Shown here one piece after another: positions 25,086-38,313 of a stretch of DNA of 64,000 nucleotides. The notes beneath the pieces were generated by a model. It saw nothing but the letters and a program-made list of their open reading frames with translations, made no database searches and was not told the DNA's origin. Both the position numbers and the translations under genes were made by a program. This DNA is from Sciurus carolinensis (taxonomy: Eukaryota; Chordata; Mammalia; Rodentia; Sciuridae): NCBI RefSeq assembly GCF_902686445.1, contig NC_062214.1, forward strand, positions 92,980,738 through 93,044,737, in the 5' to 3' direction. The first letter of the stretch is position 1. Each line of letters opens with the position of its first letter.

Positions 25086-26710
25086 TAGCAGAAGGAAAAA
25101 CAACAAAAACAGGCTTTTTTATTTCCAATTATACTTAATTTATCAGGACTCAACTAGAAAAAATAAGGACAACTTAGCCTTTCCCTTTTGGGGCCAGCTG
25201 GGGAGTGGCTTGCCTTTGTCCTTGGAAATTTTGCTTTTGAGTCTGACCCTCCTGGACTCCTGTCCTTTCCCAGCTTCTCTATCTCCATTTCCCTCACCTG
25301 GGATCCCTCCTCCAAGCCTTAGATTCTCCTGTCCCACTTCCTTCTCTGTCACATCTCTCCTCTCCCATGTCCTTGTCCTTAGGGCTTTTGCTAGCATCTG
25401 ATCAACTAATTTGTGCCAAAATGTTAATCACTCTTGGTTTAAATCAATCGTTCTCAGTTTTTTTAATGTATTTCCATACCATGCGTGTGAAATACATAAT
25501 AATTCCCATTAGTAACACTGCCCTTCACTGCCTCTGTGATTCAGCTCAGTGTGGACAGGGGAAGCATCCTCTGGAGGAGTATCCCCACCCAACCTGCAGT
25601 GAGTGGGGTCTCACCCCACGCCTCATGCCACTGAGACTCACAATAAGTGCTGCCTCCCAGATGCAGTGACTTCACCCAAGCCACACCAAGTGTAAAGATG
25701 ACAACTTCCACAGCAGAATCACATTTGAGTCCTGAAAGAGGTCATTGGGGGTGGGGGGATTTGAAGAACCTTTGATCACTTTTCAAATCATATATGTCAC
25801 CTATTCTGTGTTTCCACCTCCAAGAAAGCAAGCAATTGTGGTCTTAGCTTCATTGCCTTCTGGCTTACAAGTAAAATACTTCAAGGCTGCCATGTGCTAG
25901 AACATTCAGAGCTGGACTTGGGAAGACTGATGCACCTGTGTGCCTGTAAGAATACAGAAATTCCACAGCCTAATTGTTCAAAGCACTGCATTGACAGTCT
26001 GGTAGGGGAAACCTTCTTGATATGGGGGCCTCTGACTCACTGACCTGGAGGGTAAAATTGGCAGAAAAGGTGACCCAGCTGTCTGCTCCTTTCCCTTAGC
26101 CAACAAAGGCAGAGTGACCACCATACCCTGTTGCTGGTGCCGTGTGCCAGGAAGTTCTTGATGCCTCCAAATCCCAATCTTCATTGTGTGTTTCTAAAAT
26201 GCAAATTTGCTTGGGAAGAGATAGACTCCTTGGTGAAGCATAATAATTAAGTGGTACCTGGCTGTGGGAGATGAGTGAAAACCACCAGGTCAGATTCAAT
26301 TTCAAGTGTTTTATTTCTACAAAAACATCTAAGATAGTTAACCTGTTAAGTCCCAGCATCCCCAGTGTGGGTCACCAATAAAAAATTAAATTGAAAAACA
26401 AATATACCACTTATGGTAACTTTTGTAATTTTGCTTTTGTCGTTTATTCTTTTGAAAAGTAATAGGTGACTGATTAGAGCATTTGAATATATGTGTATAT
26501 ATACTATATATATGAAAAAATATACAAAGGATATATGAGCTCTAGGTTTTCAACCTATTTTAATGTACCTGCATCATTTTGTTCAAACATTCACAGAATC
26601 GAAAACTTGAGATTTAATGGGTTAGTATTTCAGCATCAAAACACAATCTTTTAATTTGGTCTGGATGGTTACATGGGTGTTGCTTTAAGATACCCTGCTA
26701 ATGGTATAAT
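25086..26710. other. Unrecognised sequence
   Basis: About 1.6 kb. A pyrimidine-rich block at about 25,240-25,400 produces overlapping open frames on both strands that I do not accept as genes. Confidence 0.4.
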
Positions 26711-26715
26711 TTGTG

Positions 26716-26754
<39 letters not shown>
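26711..26754. repeat. (GT)n microsatellite
   Basis: About 40 bp of GT repeat, potentially Z-DNA forming. Confidence 0.97.
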
Positions 26755-26756
<2 letters not shown>

Positions 26757-26784
26757 AATGGATGGACATGGTAAAAATCTATTA

Positions 26785-26935
26785 GATCAGTCTTTCTCAA
26801 ACACTGTCATATATTCACATATTAGAGTCAAGTTACTTCCCAGACCAATTAAATGAGATTCCCTCAGCACTGGTATTTTTAAAGTTTCCCAGATAATTTC
26901 AATGTGCTTTCAGTTTGGAAACCAAGGACTAGAGG
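26785..26935 (+). mobile_element. MER5-type hAT remnant
   Basis: 'cagtctttctcaaacactgt', 'gtatttttaaagtttcccag', 'ataatttcaatgtgctttca' and 'gtttggaaaccaagga' preserve both ends of a MER5-like element of about 150 bp. Confidence 0.65.
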
Positions 26936-27483
26936 AAAAAGATCTGTTGAACAAAACAAAACACAAAAGATTTCAGTCCCATCGAAGGGGATCTTTTTTT
27001 CAGCTCTATGTTTCTATGATTAAATAAATATTTGTTGCTTTTCCAAAAAACGAACATCTTCCAGACTATCTCTTGCACCTGTCAATTGCAAAAAATATGA
27101 ACAAACAAAAAATATATTTTGGTTCAGAAAACATAGCCCCTAGAAACCTGTGGCTTAGCCAAAGATGAGTTCAGGGAATTTCCCAATTTTCCTGGGGTCT
27201 GGTCCTGCCTTGTCTTATGCAGACATTCTTAGTGGTAAATTTGATTTCTCCAGGGAAGATATCCTAACATGGATAAGCAGAGATGCTAAAATCCAGAAAC
27301 CAGGTAGAAACCAAATTCCCCAGCTACGCAGTCTGACCAGTTGCATTACTGTAGGTGGGAGGTCCGCGGACTCCATCTAGGCTGCCAGAGGCAACATTAA
27401 TTTCAATTAGGTGGGAAGTCTTTGGAGTGAATTGCTCCAGTGACAGTCATTTCAGGGTGTTCTGCTTTGCAAGTGTGCAGGTA

Positions 27484-27485
<2 letters not shown>
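26936..27485. other. Unrecognised sequence
   Basis: The stretch at 27,130-27,480 looks single copy. It includes a donor-like 'gtgcaggtaagg' at 27,475-27,486 just before a GT repeat. See the rejected list for why I do not call an exon. Confidence 0.35.

Positions 27486-27524
<39 letters not shown>
27486..27524. repeat. (GT)n microsatellite
   Basis: About 38 bp of GT repeat. Confidence 0.97.
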
Positions 27525-27525
<1 letters not shown>

Positions 27526-30500
27526 TTTGTTTTCCCAAGGATACCCTTGATGGAGTTTGAGGTCCTTTCATTTCAACAGAAGCTTTATTAAGTCTCCTCA
27601 CGTCTCTGAGTACCTGTGGCTGCCCTGTTCCCTCTTAATTCATTTTCTGTGCCACATTCAAGAGTATTTGGAATCTCCACAAGAACAAATAAACCTCTGA
27701 ACTCTGATACACGTGTAATCTGCCAAGGTCCACCCCACAATTCCAGACTGTCCCCAAACGCGGCTGAAACAACATCAGAAAGCATCAATGTTTCCTGTAA
27801 TCCATTTGCCAAAGACAATGTACCAGACGAGTCACATTTCCTATTTCAGCAGTGACCAGCATTTCTTTCCCTCTGGTAACTGGGGCAAGAGGTCAAGGGA
27901 GACTCTCAAGGTGACAGATTTATTCAAGAAAAAATGCAGTCCCTTCAGCTCCCAGGACTCAGCACTCACTACGCAGTAATCTGCCTTCCCTTTTCTTCTG
28001 TGTTTTTACTCAGTAGCTGAATGAAGACCTTGTGGAGGATGGAGACTCAGTTGAAAATCTTTCCATTAATCAGCAATGAGAACTTAGGCCTCAGTTGCTG
28101 CCTCTGTAAAATAGTTGGTTCCTCAGAAAGTTCTAAATATCTCTTTTCTATTCTAATCAACGAAAGGGCTCTCTCTATCATTACAGGCACCCATCTGGCT
28201 AACTTTCTTGACAGTGAGCCTATGAACCTAAAATCACGCACATAGCTTTCTGAATACTGGACAGAGGATCCTGGCTTCATGGGGGCCCAGAGAGACCTAG
28301 AACCAGAGAGAGAAGTGCAACACACTCTTCCCACTTTCTTTGTAAACTCTCAGGAACCAGGAACACTGGGGACGCTTCTCCCTCTCATAATTACTTGGGA
28401 AGCAATGTCATAGCCTCCAGCATAATTAACAGCATTTTAATTCATTCTCTTTTTAGGCTGTTCGCATACTTGCTGTTGCAAGAATGAGCACAGCATTATG
28501 TGTGTTATCTTTGCAAAATGAGGCCAAAGACGTTGAACTATGGCCATCCCCACAAGGAACCTTGCTCTCAGCTCAAACCCAGGTTGGGGAAACCATTGTG
28601 AGGTCGCCTTGAAATGCAGTTGGCCTGCTATGATCTTGTGCTCCTCGAATGAGATACAAATAGCATTTAGTTATGCTTATCCTAGGAATCGCCTGCTCAT
28701 TATCTAGCCAGCAGGGAAAGATTCCACAAATAAACCACCCACTGGCAAAGTTATACAGTAACTCCAGAGACTTTGTGAGGGCAGACCATGGGCTTGTGTT
28801 CCTTGCCCCTGTCCTCCTTACATCTAAGACCAGCCCACCTCCCTACCCACCATGGAGACCCATTGAACTTCTCCGGCCCAAATTTTAATGAAGAAAAAAA
28901 GTTCCTGTGTATTTGCTTTTGAAAGACACTGCATGTTATCTTCCAAAGTGGAATGTGATGATCTCTTTCCTTTAAATGTTTTTAGCCCCTCCTGGTAGTT
29001 TTCCTCCACTCACAACAAATGCACACTCACGCACACACGTGTGCACACATCAACTTCACAGAAGCAGCTCGTTCTGTCTTTTAATTTCATCCTCAATAGT
29101 ACTGAGTTATTTCAAACAGAAGCAATAAAATGTGAAACTGACATTGGTTGAAATTTAGGGCATCCTGCTTTCCTATACATTATTCCTAGCTTCTAAAATA
29201 TTCATAACCACTTAAGGATGATTTATAGATGTATATCTAGAATTGTAGCCTGATAATAAGTGCTTTACATATTTGTATTTCTCAGAATAGATATGTTTGG
29301 TAGCAATTGGAGACCAAAGTATAGTAAAATATTTGTATGTGTTAATTATGTAGTATAAATATACACACACACATATATACATATATATTGGCTAAAGCTC
29401 TACAATGAGAGATACCATGTCAAAAAGCAGTAAACTGTCAGGAATCTATGAATATAAATAGTTTTTAGCAATAGCATATTATCAAGGCCTTCTTAACTAC
29501 ATTTGGCATTTTTGGAGCAAGAAAAATGCTGGAGTTTCATTAAATTGCAACGCAAAGGAAATGGAGAATTTGGATCCTATATGGGGAATGTCCTTGAAAT
29601 GCATAGAAATGCTGAAAGGTATGTTTATGCAAAATCAACCCCTTTTAAAAAAATTTCTCAATTTATTTTTATGTGCCCAGAAATTAGCAGGAAAAAATGT
29701 AGTAAATAATTAAGAGTATGTTTAAATGTCATATACAACATTATTCATGATGAAAGTGAAGTTCATAAAAGATTCATTTGTTTTCTTACTCATGTAAAAT
29801 AACAAGATCAAATAGAGTGAAAAACTCTATTTTTGTGATCTATCTCGATCGTGCACATTCTTATTTGATTCTAAGACAGTTACAGATGATGGTTAGCTAT
29901 TTACTTTAGAGAAAAATGTATTTTTTTCTATGAAAAAATAGCCAAAGATATATAGAAAATTGAAATTATAAATGATTCTTATTATGAAACACACAGGCAA
30001 TATTTTTTCTGTCTATTGGGTGCCAGGATGTCACCCCAGGTACTTCATGTAAGCCAGCCAATCTTTGCTGTTCTCAGAAAAGAAGAATGCATTTCTGGGA
30101 AATTCGCCATTTGAAATTCCAATGGTTGCTTATCCCCTTCTGAGTCTAATGGTGCCAGTTGCTAAGAAAACAGGGCTTCTTGGCTGGCCTGAGGATGCAG
30201 TCTTTCTCTGTGTGGTACAGGATGGAGGATCAACTTTGAGACACTCATTGTCCCAGAAAATTAGTGCATTGTGAGTCTTCTCAAACTTGGCATCCAAGAA
30301 GTATAATCTGTGTTGCTTGTTTTTTGATCCCAGGGAAGGTGCTGATAACAGTTTGGATGGTTAGTGAGTGCTTGCTCCCAAGATGCTCATATTGTAAAGA
30401 ATTTGAGGTTTGGCTGGCTTGTGGGAAGCCTTAAGGGAAGGATTTCTTAAGACAGAGCCAAAGAAGAGGGGCTGGCTATAGCTTCTGGTTGTTTTAATCA

Positions 30501-31005
30501 TCCCCAGCCTTCTTTCTCTCCCAACCCAATGATAAGATACATCAATTTGGGGATACACCCTCTGTCTTGGGCTGAAACAAAATGGCTTGCTTGTCTCAAG
30601 ACAAAACTCCAGGATGAGCTTCAGTGAGGCTACCAGGAGCCATTGTCAGATCTGTGGGCACCATTTTGAATCCACAGGATCTCATTTTCATTTATTAACT
30701 AAATGCTTTTTCCAAACCCTCCTGAATGGGAATTTCAAAGCCTTTCTTTCTAGAATTACTGACACAGAGAGTATGTACATGAAAAAGTTGAATTGAAACA
30801 TTCTAGAACGAGACAATGATTTAAAAAGACCTGTGGGGTAAACAGTAAAGGAAAGCAGCGTGGACCAGGGTTCTGGACCTGAGACTTTGGCAACTAGATC
30901 GTAAACCCTAACCTGCTCTGCAGCTGCCATTGGCATTCTTCCTTCTCTGTGGCAGTGACTTTGTCTCCTATATCCCTCTTCCTCCTTTGCAAAATAGTAA
31001 CATAC
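27525..31005. other. Long stretch without recognised repeats
   Basis: About 3.5 kb with no clear interspersed repeat and no convincing gene. It includes the single-copy-looking block at 27,590-28,640 and a short (CA)n/(TA)n run near 29,360-29,390. Open frames are all below 100 codons and overlap on both strands. Confidence 0.4.
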
Positions 31006-31009
31006 ATTT

Positions 31010-31235
31010 CCTCATTAATAATACTTATTAAGTATATATTATATGCCAGGCAGCATGTGTTTGCAATAATCCTCACATAGATTATTCGAGGGAGGTAAAT
31101 TTTATCTTTTTTTTTTTTTTTTTTTTTTTTTTTACTAATAAGAAAACTAAGACTAAAAGAATTGAATATCTTACCCAAGACTACACAGCTAGTAGGTGGC
31201 ACAGTTGGTTTCAAATCAAGTCTGTCTAGACTCAA
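31010..31235 (-). mobile_element. MIR SINE containing a long poly(T)
   Basis: 'atatgccaggcagcatgtgt' and 'caataatcctcacatagatt' are followed by a poly(T) run at about 31,108-31,133, then 'ataagaaaactaagactaaa' and 'actacacagctagtaggtgg'. The order is the complement of MIR throughout. The T tract lies where MIR normally has a short run of Ts, so it is an expansion or a minimal insertion. Confidence 0.8.
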
Positions 31236-31420
31236 TCTGTACTCTTTCCATTTATTTGTACTCTAGCCTCATTAGTGACATGTGTAAAACCTTCGTCATT
31301 CTTGCATTCATTCTCCATTTCTCCTCAATAGTAGCAGCTAAGGATCCCCCCAGCCCGGGACCCCAAAATCCAGGTATGTCTGATGCCAGAGCCTCACCAG
31401 TTTTGACTAAATTTACTTCA
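31236..31420. other. No recognised feature
   Basis: Short unrecognised sequence between the MIR and a possible hAT element. Confidence 0.4.
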
Positions 31421-31620
31421 CTAGCCATGTGTGGTTTATAGAGCACTTCAATATGTGGCTACTCAAAACTGACACATGCTCTAACTATAAAGTATGAATT
31501 TCAAAGATTTAGTATAACATACAAAATGTAAAATATCTTAATTTCTGTATGGATTTGATGTTGAAATTAAAATGCTTTAATTATATTAGGTTAAACATAA
31601 TTTAAATAAATATTACCTTT
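31421..31620 (+). mobile_element. Possible non-autonomous hAT element
   Basis: 'catgtgtggtttatagagca', 'cttcaatatgtggctactca' and an AT-rich interior resemble mammalian hAT-Charlie relics with a 'gagcacttgaaatgtggct' core. The 3' end is not clear. Confidence 0.5.
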
Positions 31621-33029
31621 TTTAATATAACTCTTAAAAATTAGGTATCAGTTCATGCTGGATTTCTTTTGGGCTTAGATCATTCAGTGTTGGCAGGGGA
31701 GTGTTTAGGGAGAAGCTGCCAACCTGTTCCAGGAATGTTACTATTCCTGTTGCTCCAAGCCTTCCCCTACTTTAATATCCCAAAATATTGATCCCACAAA
31801 AAGATTGAGGGATCCTTGAGTATCCACAGAATCCCACAGTATGAAGGCTGAAAACAGATAATCTGGCATTTTTATCACCTCTTTTACATTATGGTCATTA
31901 TGTTAGATGATGTCACTGTTCTAAAGTTCACTGACCCTTTAACCTCCCAATGATACAAACCCCAGGCAAAGGACTTGTGCCCCTCATTATGGGAAGATTA
32001 TACACCCTCACCCTTATAAATGCAAGAATGGTCATGTGACTTGCTTTGGTCAGTTAATTATGTGAACCGACGTTATTCTGTACCATGGCTTGAAGACTTG
32101 GCTCTGGTTTGCAATAACTCTCTTTCTGCTCTGATGTGAGACTTGCAGTGCACTTGTAGTCTGAGGGCTTGCTTCTCTGTCTTCCTGGGCCTCCAAGAGA
32201 AGATGGTGAAGAAGAGAGTCATGACTGAACCATGATAGATGTATAAACTGAGTGACAGGAACCTCAGATATTGCAAGCCACTAAGGCTTTATTACTGTAT
32301 CATAACTTAGGTACAGAACTATTTCCACCAAATCATCACACAATTATTTTTGAATCCCTCCAGTGACCAAAATTATTACTATTACTACAGGTAGAGCATC
32401 TCAACTTTGAACAGCCTATGATAAAGATCTTCACATTGCACCAAAATTTTCATCCTGAAACAAACTTCTCTCTGTGAAACAGAATAGACTTCCTTTCATC
32501 TGTCATTACAAGCAATGGCATAGTAAGCAGAGAACCATGTCTTGGCTAAGGTCAGATACCAGCAAAGGCATAAAAGGTCACTGAGATTCCCTCATAGAGT
32601 AGGAGTAAGCTACTTGGGAGTGAACCAAGGGACCACGTTCCCTTTAGGGGAGAAAATGGAAAACTGAGACCTTGAAACATGTTGAGCTCAGAGCCATGGG
32701 GGAAGAAGAGGCTAAAAAGTCAGAGAAAGGAGAAAATCCAGACACAGATGGCTTGCTAGAAATTGTCAGGATGACATGCTGGCATGACGGGGTCATTTAT
32801 AGCTACTTCATTCCACAGTAAAGGCTCTGGCAACATGAAAGAACTTGTATTCTGAACCTTACATTGCCACCTTCAATCATTTGCCTGTTGGCTTCACCCC
32901 TGGAACCACAGTAAAAGGTTTTCTCCTCCTGCCACATGACCGTCCACCATAAATTTGTGCAGTGTTTCATTTGTCATCTGAGCAGACTGACATTGAGCCT
33001 AACTTTGTGATTCAGCTAGAAGGAGTATG
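31621..33029. other. No recognised feature
   Basis: About 1.4 kb of unrecognised sequence. Confidence 0.4.
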
Positions 33030-33250
33030 GCAAAGTGCTTCAGAATCAGAATTTCAGAGTCAAGTTAGATCTGGGTTCAAATCCTGACCCCATTCATTGG
33101 TAGTTATATGACCTTCAGCAGTCTTGTAGTCTCTGTAAGCCTTGTTTATCTATAGAGTAAGAATACTCTAGACCTTACAGAGCTGGTGCTTTAAAGATTA
33201 AATGAAGCATCATGAAGTGCTTTCTATTGTATTTGCCTTTTGATAAACGG
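33030..33250 (+). mobile_element. MIR SINE
   Basis: 'gatctgggttcaaatcctga' retains the tRNA-like B box region. 'agttatatgaccttcagcag' and 'taaagattaaatgaagcatc' follow in MIR order, so this copy is almost full length. Confidence 0.9.
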
Positions 33251-33878
33251 TAGTTTCATATTTTTCTCTGGCAAAACCAAAGAGAAAAAAAAAAAAAAAA
33301 ACACAAGTCTCCATCGCAAGGTGGCAACGATGCTGAAGGCACATGGCATGCCTCTAAGGACTTCTTCAGGGTCTTGCAAAGGGTTCAGTAATGACATCAG
33401 CCCTTAAATCTTAGGACAGAAGCATCATCTGCAGGATCCCTTGAAGGTTCATTTGAGGTAATTCAGAAAAGGGATGCATTCCTTATTTCTATTTGTGTCC
33501 TATTTTCTGTTGTATTTCCTTATCTAATTTCTCCTTCCTTTCTATTGAAGTCAGTGCTGAGAATCAGCACCTTACAACAGCATTGCAACAAGGGAGTATA
33601 GGAATTCCACAGCCAATTTCATATAAATATTTGAAAGCACAAGAAGAAAAAGGTGAGGAGAACACTTATCATGCACCGTGCAGTCATAAACCATCAGAAA
33701 CGCTGCAACAAGACTGGCCCAGCCATCCAGCCCACTCGGGATTCTGTCCCTGGCACACAAGACTGTCCTTCCCTGAGTCACCTTGGAAAGTTTGGGTCTG
33801 CCTCACACAATTTGCTTTCCCTAAATACTCTATGAAACCCATTAATGGGGCATAATTGTGGTTTTAAAAAAATTCTGA

Positions 33879-33881
<3 letters not shown>
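33251..33881. other. Poly(A) run and unrecognised sequence
   Basis: An A17-18 run lies at about 33,284-33,301. The rest is unrecognised. The 120-codon frame at 33,493-33,855 overlaps frames on both strands and has no domain. Confidence 0.4.

Positions 33882-33916
<35 letters not shown>
33882..33916. repeat. (GT)n microsatellite
   Basis: About 35 bp of GT repeat. Confidence 0.97.
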
Positions 33917-33920
<4 letters not shown>

Positions 33921-35655
33921 AAAGAAAGTGCACGGAGTCTAGCACTGTGAGCAGGTAGCAGGGGCCTGGCTGTGACTGTCCATCCCTCAGTCCCTTCAGA
34001 TGCCCTTTTCCAATTTTTATCAGAGTGGTTATGTTTTATGGAGGCCCCGTGATCTGAGTGGTGCCAGGTACTGGGGCACAGCGTGGTGCCTGAGTATGTC
34101 CTTTTTCTTTGGTTTCCAGGACCCACCTTTGCTGCTGCATTACCATCTTCATCTCGTAGCTTCAGTCTACAATGATTTGTACACAAATTATACACATACA
34201 CAAATAAGGAAAACTTGGGTCCTCTAATTCTGTGAGTATACCAAGGATCATATATTTACATAATACATTTTGTAGTATATTTCCAAATTTCTAACCCACT
34301 TTCAAGTGTTTCAGAGATCACCATTTGTTAACGGAAGTTATTCCCCAATTACATTCTGCTTACCTTCAGGGGGTACAATAAAATAAAGTGCCTACATTTT
34401 TGTAAAATTAGGGTTTTTAATTCCCTTGTACCATCTTCAATTAGCCCATTTTCTGTCTTTATTCATTACAGACTTTTTAAACCCTGATGTATGTGTATCC
34501 TGAGTGGGAGATTTTGAGATGGTACTTTGCACTCTACTTCTGACTTGTAGTGATAAATTGGATGTGCCCAGTAAGCCCGCTCTCAATTTCCTATTAATTT
34601 TTAAAAAAATACATGTAAAGATAGAAACCAGTGACAGAATTATCAACTAAATTTGCCTTGGTTGGGGAATTTACATTAACTGAATCACAATGGAAATGAA
34701 TCAAGAAACCCCTTGGAGGAGCACATAGGACAAACCACAAGTCCCACACTGTGCTCAGGTAATAAGTGATAGCAAGAAGGTAGGACTCACACCCACTATC
34801 TGGGCTTACCCAACATTGCTCCATCCTCCAAAATAGAAAGGCATGACCCCAAACACTGACTTCCACACCCAGAATCCACTTCTCCCTATCTCCATCAGTG
34901 GTGTTTTCAAACGCAATCAGTCACGATTAACTCAAAGCTTGCAATATGCCAGGAAGTAATAGCTCTTAGTGGTGTAAGGAAAAGTATCACAGATAAAAGT
35001 AAAGACACAAAGAGATTTATGAACAGTGGATGTCGTTTCAAACTGTGACTGATTCTCCATGTCATGTCAAAAAGCAAATATTAGATTAAGGCCCAACTGC
35101 ACACACCCAGAATAGAGGATGGCTGTCTGCGGCCAATGGAGGGAGGGCAGTGGTAGCAAATGGAACTTCTGAGTGGGAGCTGCGGGCACCCAACTGGGCA
35201 GCAGGAAGTTCTGAGTGGGGCGGTCTAAGGACTCCACCTTCTCTGTCACTGAGACACTAGCCTTGGAGCATATTTTCTTTCTTTAAGAATGAATTAAAGA
35301 ATAAAAAGAAGGAAGGAAAGGCAAGAGGAAGGAAGGGATTCTGGAGGAAATGTAGATATTATAGCATGAAGATATAAAGATATCTGGGTATAGACATAGA
35401 TCTATACTTACAACAGATAGAACACAAAGGACACATTCTCTGACAACTCAGAGGAAGAGTTTACCTTTAAAGAGGAGATTACCTTTAAATGTTACCTTTC
35501 AAGACTACCTTTAAGTGTTTTTCTCTCTGAAAAGAAGTACAGAAGACACGACTTGTATGAAATAAGAGCAGATTGTCATAACAAATATGCCCACAGGATC
35601 TGGTCAAAACAAGAAAGACTATAAAGAAATCCAAATTTCAAACTCCTTTTTGTGA
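33917..35655. other. No recognised feature
   Basis: About 1.7 kb. I recognise no repeat or gene. Confidence 0.4.
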
Positions 35656-35722
35656 GCTGGGTTGGAGCTCAGTGGTAGAGTTTCTGCTGAGCATGTGTCA
35701 GGCTCTGGGTTCCATGCCTCAT
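35656..35722 (+). mobile_element. ID-type SINE
   Basis: 'gctgggttggagctcagtgg' carries the A box and 'ctctgggttccatgcct' the B box of a tRNA-Ala-derived ID element, in the plus orientation. The A tail has decayed. It is not a functional tRNA: the cloverleaf is not complete. Confidence 0.8.
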
Positions 35723-36429
35723 TGGAAGCTACCGAAACCCCAGCATCGATAACGTGGAAATAAATCGAATCATTGCTATGAAGACAAATGTAAATTTTAA
35801 AACATCCAGAATACCTATGGAAAGTCCAAGATAAAAATCAGTGAGTGAGAAGTTGTTCAATAGGCGGTCGGAAATTGGCATTGCAGTAAAAGAATTACAG
35901 GCAATTTTAAGGTTGAAATCAAAACAATGGAATCGGTAATAGTCATCAAAGATGTAACAGAGAGGAAATTTCCTGTGCCAAGCGATGAATTGAGAGGGTG
36001 TAGAAGCCTTTGAAAAATAAAACACAAATCACACTTTTGACTTATCCTAGCTATCTTTCTGCGTTTAAAAAAAAAAAAAACCCACAACACGTCAGAGAAG
36101 TACAAATGTTTCCTATAACTCAGGTTTATCTCAGGTTCCTCCTGCAAACAAAACAACCCCCCCCAAAAAAAAGCAGAAAGCAATTGAGAAATGCCCACAA
36201 AGTATTAAAAAGGAAGATTTGTGATGTATTTCCAAACCCAGAAATCTATTTATATGTGAAAGTAACAGAAAATTGTAGAGATACCTCTACAAATAAAAGT
36301 ATACCACTTCTATCAAAACAAGAAACTCAAGAATTGGAAAGTTATAGAATAAGATGAATAATGCGAGACATGGAAACCACTTGGAGAGAGGGGGAATAAG
36401 TGCTCTCAATGTGAGTCCATAATTCTGAA
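35723..36429. other. No recognised feature
   Basis: Unrecognised AT-rich sequence with a short poly(A) near 36,068. Frames at 35,857-36,198 and 36,010-36,357 overlap on opposite strands. Confidence 0.4.
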
Positions 36430-36565
36430 ATCATCAAACGAGTTCTTGCCCCCACTTCCGATCTCCTGAGTCAGACTTCTTGAGAGACAGAGCCCAGGCA
36501 TTTGTGTTTTTTAAGAGCTCCTCAAAGGATTGAAGTGTACAGCCAAGTTTGAGAATCACTGTCAT
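36430..36565 (+). mobile_element. MER5-type hAT remnant (3' half)
   Basis: 'gagcccaggcatttgtgttt', 'tttaagagctcctcaaagga' and 'gccaagtttgagaatcactg' match the 3' half and terminal inverted repeat of MER5. Confidence 0.75.
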
Positions 36566-36599
36566 AAATGAACAATACCTTTTTAAAAATTTGCCTCCT

Positions 36600-36870
36600 T
36601 GATCAATGGTAAAGTTGAATCTCCATATTTTATTAGCTGTTTGTTTCATTTGTGAATTGTTTGTTGATGTTTTTATTTTGTTTCCATGAACAGGTCAATA
36701 TTTAACTGGTCTGTACATCTTTTCTTACATGTAAGAACATTAAGCATTTACTATCAACGTTGCAAATATTTTCTCAGTTTGTCATTAGCCTTTGCACTTG
36801 AGTAAAAAGTCTTCACATTCATAATTATGGATTTTGACCATTTTAGACTCTCTGGATCCCTATGATACTT
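36600..36870 (-). mobile_element. Old L1 ORF2 remnant
   Basis: 'gttgcaaatattttctcagt' and 'ttgtcattagcctttgcact' match a diagnostic complement of the L1 ORF2 C-terminal region. Coding capacity is lost. Confidence 0.6.
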
Positions 36871-37310
36871 TTATTCTTGCATGTCTCTTTCCAGTGTCTG
36901 GTGCTTGTACATCAAGCAAGACAAATAAGAAAAACACAGACCATACAGAACAGCCATCAGCACTACGTAGGGAAATGTAGTATGTGTCATTGAGACAACA
37001 AGAAAATCAGTACATGCACATGGACTTTGAAGGCCATTCTGCATTGAGGAAACATCAAAACCCTGATCAAACACAGACAGAAAAGAAAGTAACCACCTTT
37101 AAGGTCATGATTCCATACAGCTCACCCAATTCTGACTGAGAACTTTTTTTTCCCCCCAAACCCTTGGAGGAGGATCCACTGATCTTTTCCTCTTGCTTTC
37201 TTCTCTGTTCAGAAAAGCTTTCTTCCACCAAAGATAATTTTTAAAATTGATCTGTATTGCTTCTAGCTTTCTGGATTGATTTTTCACCTTTAACTCATTA
37301 ATTCATCTTT
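36871..37310. other. No recognised feature
   Basis: Unrecognised sequence. Confidence 0.4.
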
Positions 37311-37314
37311 GCAA

Positions 37315-37425
37315 TTGGTGCCTTAGTATCCTTTCCATTTTTCAGATGATAACATGAAAGCTCAGAAATGATTTTTAAAACTTGGCTCAAGGTCAGGTCT
37401 TCTGAGTCTAAATCAGCAGCCCATG
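37315..37425 (-). mobile_element. MIR fragment
   Basis: 'ccatttttcagatgataaca', 'tgaaagctcagaaatgattt' and 'ggctcaaggtcaggtcttct' follow the complement of MIR. Confidence 0.55.
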
Positions 37426-38313
37426 TATGTGAACTCAATTTTCAACTGTGATAACCTGTCTACCTAGGACCTGGGCTATTGTCTGGCATGAGCCAAAAAT
37501 ACAAAGTGGTGAAATCCCTGACTTGTCTCTCCCACCTCAGTCCATATAACAACAGTGACTGAAGGGATTACTCTTCCCTGAGAAAGGGAAGCAAACTGTG
37601 ATCTGACTTAAAGACCAAGTGGGACCTGCCATCACGTTCAAACTTCAGAAGGGATCCGTGGAATCTTCAAATATTTTACTTCTGATTGTTTATCTGTATA
37701 CCTTAGCTTTTCAAGAAACAAATAAAACTAATGCACCTTTAAAAATATGAATTGTTTACACTAGGTACGAAAGAAACAAATCTATCTCCAAGGTGTGAAT
37801 CCAATGTTTTCTTCTAGCGCTTGTTACGGTCTATTAAATAAAAAACAATTGGGTTTGGAAATGTGCTTATTTCAATGTTGGGAATTGTTGGGAAGCATTA
37901 CACCATGAGAGAAAAATTGGTTAGCTGGTATCACAAGATTTCTGCCTTTTACAGCTTATCTTTAGTATCTCTGAAATGGGGATGCTCACAAGTGCCTCTG
38001 GCCTAAGGTGAACTTGATATTAAATGTGTCAATTTGTCATTATGAATGTTTACAAAAGGACTGAGGAAGGATTTTTGCATGTTGTCTGAAAAGTAGAATT
38101 TAAGATTCTAGTGAATAAATTCCTATTTGCTAGATTGAATTTTTATCAAGGAGAAAGAAAGTGATGCCAGTATTCAGCCTTAATTAAAACTCAGTTCTGG
38201 CTATTTTTTCTATCTTCCTATAAAATAGAAAAAGAGAAATCACTAAATGTATTAAAGACACCTTTATTTTTTTCCTGATAGCTCATTCATAAAAATACAC
38301 TATTCTTTTTTTA
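37426..38313. other. No recognised feature
   Basis: Unrecognised AT-rich sequence. Confidence 0.4.

Noticed and set aside
27355..27481. Possible exon between an acceptor-like 'gcattactgtag' and a donor-like 'gtgcaggtaagg'
   Set aside because: Single splice-like words are common by chance, the enclosed frame shows no recognisable protein, and the donor merges into a GT repeat.
35656..35722. A tRNA gene candidate with A and B box words
   Set aside because: It is an ID SINE: the tRNA-like part is diverged, the acceptor and anticodon stems do not pair fully, and it fits the SINE pattern.
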